From Parvularculaceae bacterium (GTDB taxonomy: Bacteria; Pseudomonadota; Alphaproteobacteria; Caulobacterales; Parvularculaceae), in assembly GCA_028284065.1 (NCBI GenBank), contig JANQSJ010000010.1:422618-486617 (forward strand): a stretch of 64,000 nucleotides of DNA. The letters are read 5' to 3'. Below are positions 61,193 to 64,000 of this stretch, piece by piece. The number at the start of each line of letters is the position of its first letter. Positions within the stretch are counted from its first letter, which is position 1. A model generated the notes under the pieces. That model saw nothing but the letters and a program-made list of their open reading frames with translations, was not told where the DNA came from and made no database searches. Made by a program: the position numbers and the translations under genes.

Positions 61193-61194
61193 AC
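59911..61194 (-). CDS. Overlapping +1-frame open reading frame within the methyltransferase gene
   Basis: A 427-codon frame on the same strand as the methyltransferase, open throughout. Its first 165 residues look like shadow sequence, but the rest shows a repeated W-x-[ST]-P motif (WPSP 174, WPTP 205, WKTP 238, WATP 270, WSTP 316) and a C-terminus LNPLFVEWLMGWPPAWT (369-385) that resembles C-termini annotated on phage methyltransferase-like proteins. It may be expressed by frameshift or internal start, or be a by-product of constraint in the main frame. No own ribosome site was found. Confidence 0.3.
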   Translation of the reverse strand: MWLHIPSTSLASVPEVAGSTLDSSSLSRMLERSVTWRGKPSPSRTWSTRLRKVSWLTRLSGRMSPASTADRGVVRWISSLAASRVSRIQPPAESSEAMTSETSGRQPDASSCSPAHGASSSKTSRECCLLARTKLPAQSVSSVTYKDLVSSWRADCSARQKLARRIKESASSSWPSPIASDGEKGGSNQKFGTGSMPLTGAAINWPTPAAHEPRLGFQDRSRGKKGSQESLTTIAMLWKTPRVSRGSYTRDEGDPDKERPTLEGQARDMWATPAAGNPNDGETPESWNARASQLKAKHGNGNGAGKPLAIQAQELWSTPTAKHSPRGAGNRNNPAGGGGCLSTDTADFSRQAHLTSQNGENVSPSRRSLNPLFVEWLMGWPPAWTLVAWTDFGCSEMELSRFKRRMRSALFRLGLPRAEAPAQASLF

Positions 61195-61212
61195 TGACTA
61201 AACGGGGTTCCT

Positions 61213-61386
61213 CTAAACGAAACGCGCCACGCCACGCGGCGTGAAGCGCCAGTGCGGCGTGCCCGGAGCGCGCTCGATGAAGCCGCGAAGGCGCAGCCAC
61301 GCCCGAAGCCAGAAGCCGCCAAAGCTGCCGACGCAGTCTGGATCTATGCGCCGGCCCTCGGCCTGAAATTCGATTGATGTGTGCAT
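61213..61386 (-). CDS. Hypothetical small protein upstream of the methyltransferase
   Basis: 57-aa basic protein (starts MHTSIEFQAEGRRIDPDC, ends HWRFTPRGVARFV). The ATG has GGAGG at five bases, good evidence for translation. No family recognised. First gene of the leftward element operon; the methyltransferase start lies 20 bases after its stop. Confidence 0.55.
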   Translation of the reverse strand: MHTSIEFQAEGRRIDPDCVGSFGGFWLRAWLRLRGFIERAPGTPHWRFTPRGVARFV

Positions 61387-61546
61387 TGCAGCCTCCAATT
61401 ACGTGCGGGCGGCGGGCTGAACCCCTTCTTGCCGAATGCTCAGGAGACCAAAGGGCCGTATCGCCGTGGTCTCCGCCGGGGCCCTCGCGAGGCGTACCGG
61501 ACCGCCCTCTCTGGGTATTCTTGACTTGCTCATCAGTGTGCTTCAT

Positions 61547-61570
61547 CTTGCCCCTTACGTAAAGGGCAAG
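61547..61570. promoter_or_regulatory. Near-perfect 24-bp palindrome in a divergent promoter region
   Basis: Arms CTTGCCC and GGGCAAG flank a TTACGTAA core; only one base pair (positions 8/17) breaks symmetry. It lies between the leftward small-gene/methyltransferase operon and the rightward recombinase, so it could be a repressor operator, a recombinase-binding site or, with the TTTTTT nearby at 61578-61583, a terminator-like hairpin. Confidence 0.6.
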
Positions 61571-61700
61571 ATAGAGATTTTTTAGGCCGTGCCAAAAACC
61601 CTCCGAAAACAGGTTTTGCAACACCCGATTTTGGGGCGATGTGGGCGGCGCATGGCGCCGGACTCGGCGCCGATGGAGATTCCCGCCATAAGCGCCGGTC

Positions 61701-62369
61701 ATGCTCATCGGCTATGCTCGCGTCTCAACGGAAGACCAGGACCTCGCCCTTCAGATCGCCGCCCTCAAGGCGGCGGGGTGCGAGCGAATCTACGAGGACA
61801 AGAAGTCCGGCAAGGACATGAACCGGCCCGGATGGCGAAAATGTCGGATGGATTTGCGCGAGGGCGACGTCCTTGTCGTGTGGAAGTTGGATCGGCTTGG
61901 GCGCTCTGTTGTCGACCTCATCAACACGGTCGAAGAGCTTCGAAACGAGGGCATCGGGTTCGTCTGCACGACGCAGTCGATCGACACGCGCAACGCCATG
62001 GGCCGCTTTATCTTCAACGTCTTGGCCTCAATGGCCGAGATGGAGCGTGAGATGATATCCGAGCGCACCAAGGCTGGGATCGCGATCGCCAAGGAGGGCG
62101 GGTTCATCCCCGGCGGCCTGCCCCGGATCACGCCGAAGATATGGGAATGGGCGACGGCGAAGATTGCCACGGAGGCTAAGAAGGGTCGCGAGATTTCCAA
62201 CTACGCTCTGCAGGACCAGTGCAAGGCGGAGATCGGCGAGAAGGTGTCATGGAACACGTTCGCGAAGTGGAGAGACCGGCTAGAAGCCGGCGGCGACTAC
62301 CCGGAAGATTGGGCGGCGAAGTTCGCCCAGCACAAGGCGAACAAGAAGCGCGACAAGCGCCGAAAGTGA
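61701..62369 (+). CDS. Serine recombinase (resolvase/invertase family)
   Basis: Site-specific recombinase with the catalytic serine in IGYARVSTEDQ (Ser9), the conserved KLDRLGRSVVDLI and FIFNVLASMAEMEREMISERT helices of the resolvase catalytic domain, and a short C-terminal region with a GLPRITP hinge and an HTH-like end (ISNYALQDQCKAEIGEKVSWNTFAKW). 222 aa. It heads a rightward run of short genes. Likely resolves dimers or moves/inverts element DNA; not the tRNA-targeting tyrosine type. Confidence 0.9.
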   Translation: MLIGYARVSTEDQDLALQIAALKAAGCERIYEDKKSGKDMNRPGWRKCRMDLREGDVLVVWKLDRLGRSVVDLINTVEELRNEGIGFVCTTQSIDTRNAMGRFIFNVLASMAEMEREMISERTKAGIAIAKEGGFIPGGLPRITPKIWEWATAKIATEAKKGREISNYALQDQCKAEIGEKVSWNTFAKWRDRLEAGGDYPEDWAAKFAQHKANKKRDKRRK

Positions 62370-62381
62370 AAGGACCCGCAA

Positions 62382-62609
62382 ATGGCTGAAATCACACAGA
62401 AACTTGTGACGCCGCGCGTGCCGAATTTCATCATGATCGAAGGTCCAACGGGGCGACGACAAGATGGGTTCATCGAAAGCACGAAGGTTTCCATCGCCGA
62501 CTTAGCAGATGATCAGTTGTTGCAGATCGCTGAAGATTGGAAATCTGACCTGATCGCTCGAGCGCAAGACATTCGCCTCGATCGGCGCTTCGACGCCGCA
62601 AACATGTAA
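62382..62609 (+). CDS. Hypothetical short protein 1 of the cassette run
   Basis: 75-aa protein, MAEITQKLVTPRVPNF at the start and a helical acidic end (SIADLADDQLLQIAEDW). No family recognised. Leader AAGGACCCGCA directly upstream; 12 bases after the recombinase. Its MAEI start is shared with the fifth short gene. Confidence 0.6.
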   Translation: MAEITQKLVTPRVPNFIMIEGPTGRRQDGFIESTKVSIADLADDQLLQIAEDWKSDLIARAQDIRLDRRFDAANM

Positions 62610-62622
62610 GGACCGGCAGGCG

Positions 62623-62832
62623 ATGGATGACGCGCGCTTGAAAATCAGCATTAGCTTTGGGTTTGTGGAGCTGCGGCTGGGAGAAGGGCGGCTCACTTTG
62701 ACTGCGGACGAAGCGCGCGCGTGCGGCTGCGCCCTAATAGAAAAAGCGGCGGAAGCCGACGCAGCGCCCGCGGACGGCGGGAACGCCATCCCGGACGGGC
62801 GGAACAATAAACATGGATGCTGCCCTACATGA
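62623..62832 (+). CDS. Hypothetical short protein 2 of the cassette run
   Basis: 69-aa protein with two beta strands (LKISISFGFVELRLGEGRLTL region) and a short alpha helix, ending in a Cys-Cys pair (HGCCPT). Leader AAGGACCGGCA. Its stop overlaps the next start by four bases (ATGA). Confidence 0.55.
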   Translation: MDDARLKISISFGFVELRLGEGRLTLTADEARACGCALIEKAAEADAAPADGGNAIPDGRNNKHGCCPT

Positions 62833-63047
62833 TAACGGACTGCGGCGTGCCCTCCGTTGAGGAAGTCGAGCAAGAGATTTTGGACGAACGCATGATCGAA
62901 CTTGTACGAGCGCGGAGAGACTATCTTGCCGCTCGGCTCAAGATTGAGAACCGCGCGATACGACGCCTCAACTACCTCCAGAGGCGTATCGATCGCGAGA
63001 TAGACGAGAACCAAGACGAAGGACCCGCAGTCGATGGAGCTAGATAA
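62829..63047 (+). CDS. Hypothetical short protein 3 of the cassette run (coiled-coil-like)
   Basis: 72-aa highly charged helical protein (EEVEQEILDERMIELVRARR, then AARLKIENRAIRRLNYLQRR) likely to form a coiled coil. It lacks the repeated leader and instead starts by ATGA overlap with the previous gene. Unknown function. Confidence 0.55.
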   Translation: MITDCGVPSVEEVEQEILDERMIELVRARRDYLAARLKIENRAIRRLNYLQRRIDREIDENQDEGPAVDGAR

Positions 63048-63231
63048 TGACGCTATCGCCTTTGCGATGCGTAAAGCGCGGACCCGACCGCACGAAGCTG
63101 TGGGCTGGTTCCTGCTGAAGCAAGCGGGATACACGCTTGAAGACCTCAAGGCGGCTTGCGCAGACGACGGCTGGGATGGTCCCCCACTTGATTTCCATGC
63201 AATGCCAGACGGAATTTTCGAGACAGAATAA
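63034..63231 (+). CDS. Hypothetical short protein 4 of the cassette run
   Basis: 65-aa acidic protein (MELDNDAIAFAMRKAR start). Leader AAGGACCCGCA lies inside the 3' end of gene 3, which overlaps it by 14 bases. No family recognised. Confidence 0.55.
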   Translation: MELDNDAIAFAMRKARTRPHEAVGWFLLKQAGYTLEDLKAACADDGWDGPPLDFHAMPDGIFETE

Positions 63232-63243
63232 GGACCCTGACGA

Positions 63244-63420
63244 ATGGCTGAAATTTCTCGTGTTGAAAATTGGACGTCGGGATCAGTCACTTGTCCTCGT
63301 TGCGGCAACACCTTCACGCTTTACTTCAATGGCGGCGAGTTAGATGAAGTACGCTGCTGCGGGCTGAAATTTTACCAAGAGGCGATCCGATACGACCTAG
63401 TCATATCGGAAGAAGAATAG
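63244..63420 (+). CDS. Hypothetical short protein 5 of the cassette run (zinc-knuckle-like)
   Basis: 58-aa protein beginning MAEISRVENW with CPRC at residues 17-20 and a CC pair at 39-40, a small zinc-ribbon pattern. Leader AAGGACCCTGA three bases before the ATG. Start similar to gene 1 of the run. Confidence 0.55.
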   Translation: MAEISRVENWTSGSVTCPRCGNTFTLYFNGGELDEVRCCGLKFYQEAIRYDLVISEEE

Positions 63421-63435
63421 AAGGACCCGCAGGCG

Positions 63436-63669
63436 ATGGCTCGTGACTGGTTTAAAGCGCAGCGGCAACAATGGATCGCGGAGACGCTGCACGTTTTCGG
63501 GTTCATCCGGCGCGAACACATCGAGCGCAAATTCGGCATATCGACACCGCAAGCCTCGATCGACTTGCAGACATTTCGACGCGAGAACCCCGGCGCAATA
63601 GAGTACGATTCCAGCGCCAAACTTTACCGGTCGCCCGACTATCCCGATCGGCGCGACGCCGTAGCATAA
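63436..63669 (+). CDS. Short winged-helix-like DNA-binding protein
   Basis: 77-aa protein whose IRREHIERKFGISTPQASID and following LQTFRRENPGAIEYD match a helix-turn-helix with wing, as in the N-terminal part of DeoR/WYL-type regulators. Leader AAGGACCCGCA. It may regulate the element; no ligand domain is present. Confidence 0.6.
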   Translation: MARDWFKAQRQQWIAETLHVFGFIRREHIERKFGISTPQASIDLQTFRRENPGAIEYDSSAKLYRSPDYPDRRDAVA

Positions 63670-63680
63670 GGACCCTGAAG

Positions 63681-63881
63681 ATGGCGCTGACGTACCCTGA
63701 TCGATTCACGCTGACCGCCACCAAAATACCGGAAGGTTGGGGCGTGTCCTGCCTGGATGGCGGGGCGACGGGAAAGACATTGCCCGAAGCACTTCGGAAC
63801 TGCGCCGAGATGCTGGAAGTTACAGAGGGCATGGAAGGTCAACGCAGACTCCGCGATGTGCCGACGGCGCCGGCCAATTGA
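63681..63881 (+). CDS. Hypothetical short protein 7 of the cassette run (HicB-like pattern)
   Basis: 66-aa protein. The strand-strand-helix pattern (FTLTATKIPEGWGVSCLDGGATGKTLPEALRNCAEMLE, in segments) loosely resembles the N-terminal half of HicB antitoxins, but no HicA partner is seen. Leader AAGGACCCTGA one base or two before ATG. Confidence 0.5.
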   Translation: MALTYPDRFTLTATKIPEGWGVSCLDGGATGKTLPEALRNCAEMLEVTEGMEGQRRLRDVPTAPAN

Positions 63882-63894
63882 AAGGACTCTCAAA

Positions 63895-64000
63895 GTGAAC
63901 GATCCTCCGCTTCTCGCTCCAGGTCGGCACAGAATGTCGCTGACCGAGATGCAACGTCTTTGTCTATCAAATGGCCTCGATGTCGAAGCGCGCCGAAGGC
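63895..64000 (+). CDS. Partial gene at the right edge
   Basis: GTG 63895 opens MNDPPLLAPGRHRMSLTEMQ and runs out of the window after 35 codons. Leader AAGGACTCTCA. The APGRH-x-MSLTEM pattern loosely recalls the start of DUF6932-like element proteins; too short to assign. Confidence 0.5.
   Translation, partial: MNDPPLLAPGRHRMSLTEMQRLCLSNGLDVEARRR

Larger units (their letters stand above)
62369..63892 (+). repeat. Recurring AAGGACC-type leader before seven short genes
   Basis: Nearly the same 11-base ribosome-binding leader occurs at 62370 (AAGGACCCGCA), 62608 (AAGGACCGGCA), 63019 (AAGGACCCGCA), 63230 (AAGGACCCTGA), 63421 (AAGGACCCGCA), 63668 (AAGGACCCTGA) and 63882 (AAGGACTCTCA), each 1-4 bases before the start codon of a short gene. 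Two subtypes alternate (ending CGCA or CTGA). Confidence 0.85.

Noticed and set aside
61193..61546. N-terminal extension of the methyltransferase to ATG 61546
   Set aside because: It would overlap the small gene at 61213-61386 that has a strong ribosome site, and the added residues do not resemble methyltransferases; kept only as a note.
58995..64000. CRISPR array or toxin-antitoxin pair in the element
   Set aside because: The AAGGACC repeats are ribosome sites before genes, not spaced repeats with spacers; one HicB-like pattern has no HicA partner.

Overview
The window is a high-GC alphaproteobacterial chromosome segment. It is dominated by a photosynthesis gene cluster (about 18.6-47.3 kb) of the kind found in aerobic anoxygenic phototrophs. 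The aerobic cyclase gene acsF is present and no anaerobic cyclase bchE is seen. HdaA, UPF0262, DUF2948 and the PpsR/AerR pair place it in Alphaproteobacteria. The order cannot be fixed from the sequence; Caulobacterales, Parvularculales or Sphingomonadales-like lineages are all plausible.

Layout. 0-18.5 kb is a housekeeping flank: an S49 peptidase, RNase D, a TonB-dependent receptor behind a Fur-box-like site, a DUF4198 protein, a polyphosphate block (ppx, ppk), hdaA, a DUF2066 gene, divergent purM-purN, a TetR/CPBP-protease pair and small envelope genes. At 18.6-29.1 kb a leftward photosynthesis operon runs aerR, ppsR, bchG, a PucC-like carrier, bchP, a small membrane protein, bchI, bchD, bchO and possibly a 59-residue membrane protein. 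At 29.1-30.07 kb is a 966-bp divergent control region with overlapping PpsR/CrtJ-like sites. At 30.07-45.9 kb a rightward superoperon runs bchF-N-B-H-L-M, lhaA, puhA-B-C, a small gene, acsF, puhE and hemA, mostly with 1-10 base overlaps. It is followed by a second AerR-like gene whose cobalamin-ligand histidine is replaced by cysteine. No puf, crt, bchCXYZ, bchJ or idi gene lies in the window, so the pathway shown runs from 5-aminolevulinate synthesis and Mg chelation through the Mg-protoporphyrin ester cyclase, dark protochlorophyllide reduction and 3-vinyl hydration to esterification and phytyl reduction, plus reaction-centre H-subunit assembly; the rest must be elsewhere.

At 47.3-58.5 kb a second housekeeping block runs yacG, an RNase E/G-like gene, maf, infA, a low-molecular-weight phosphatase, UPF0262, an outer-membrane DUF481 gene, hisD, DUF2948 and murA, then a large secreted Asp-box (sortilin-like) propeller protein and a terminator.

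A tRNA-Thr(GGT) at 58.92 kb marks a change in style. From there to the right edge the window looks like one end of a phage-like or integrative element: small orphan genes, a C5-cytosine methyltransferase whose C-terminal half is fully overlapped by a second open frame on the same strand, a serine recombinase, a near-perfect 24-bp palindrome in a divergent promoter region, and a run of eight very short genes of which seven carry nearly the same AAGGACCC-type leader. The overlapping methyltransferase frames, the short-gene array and the altered AerR paralog are the parts most likely to be biologically new.
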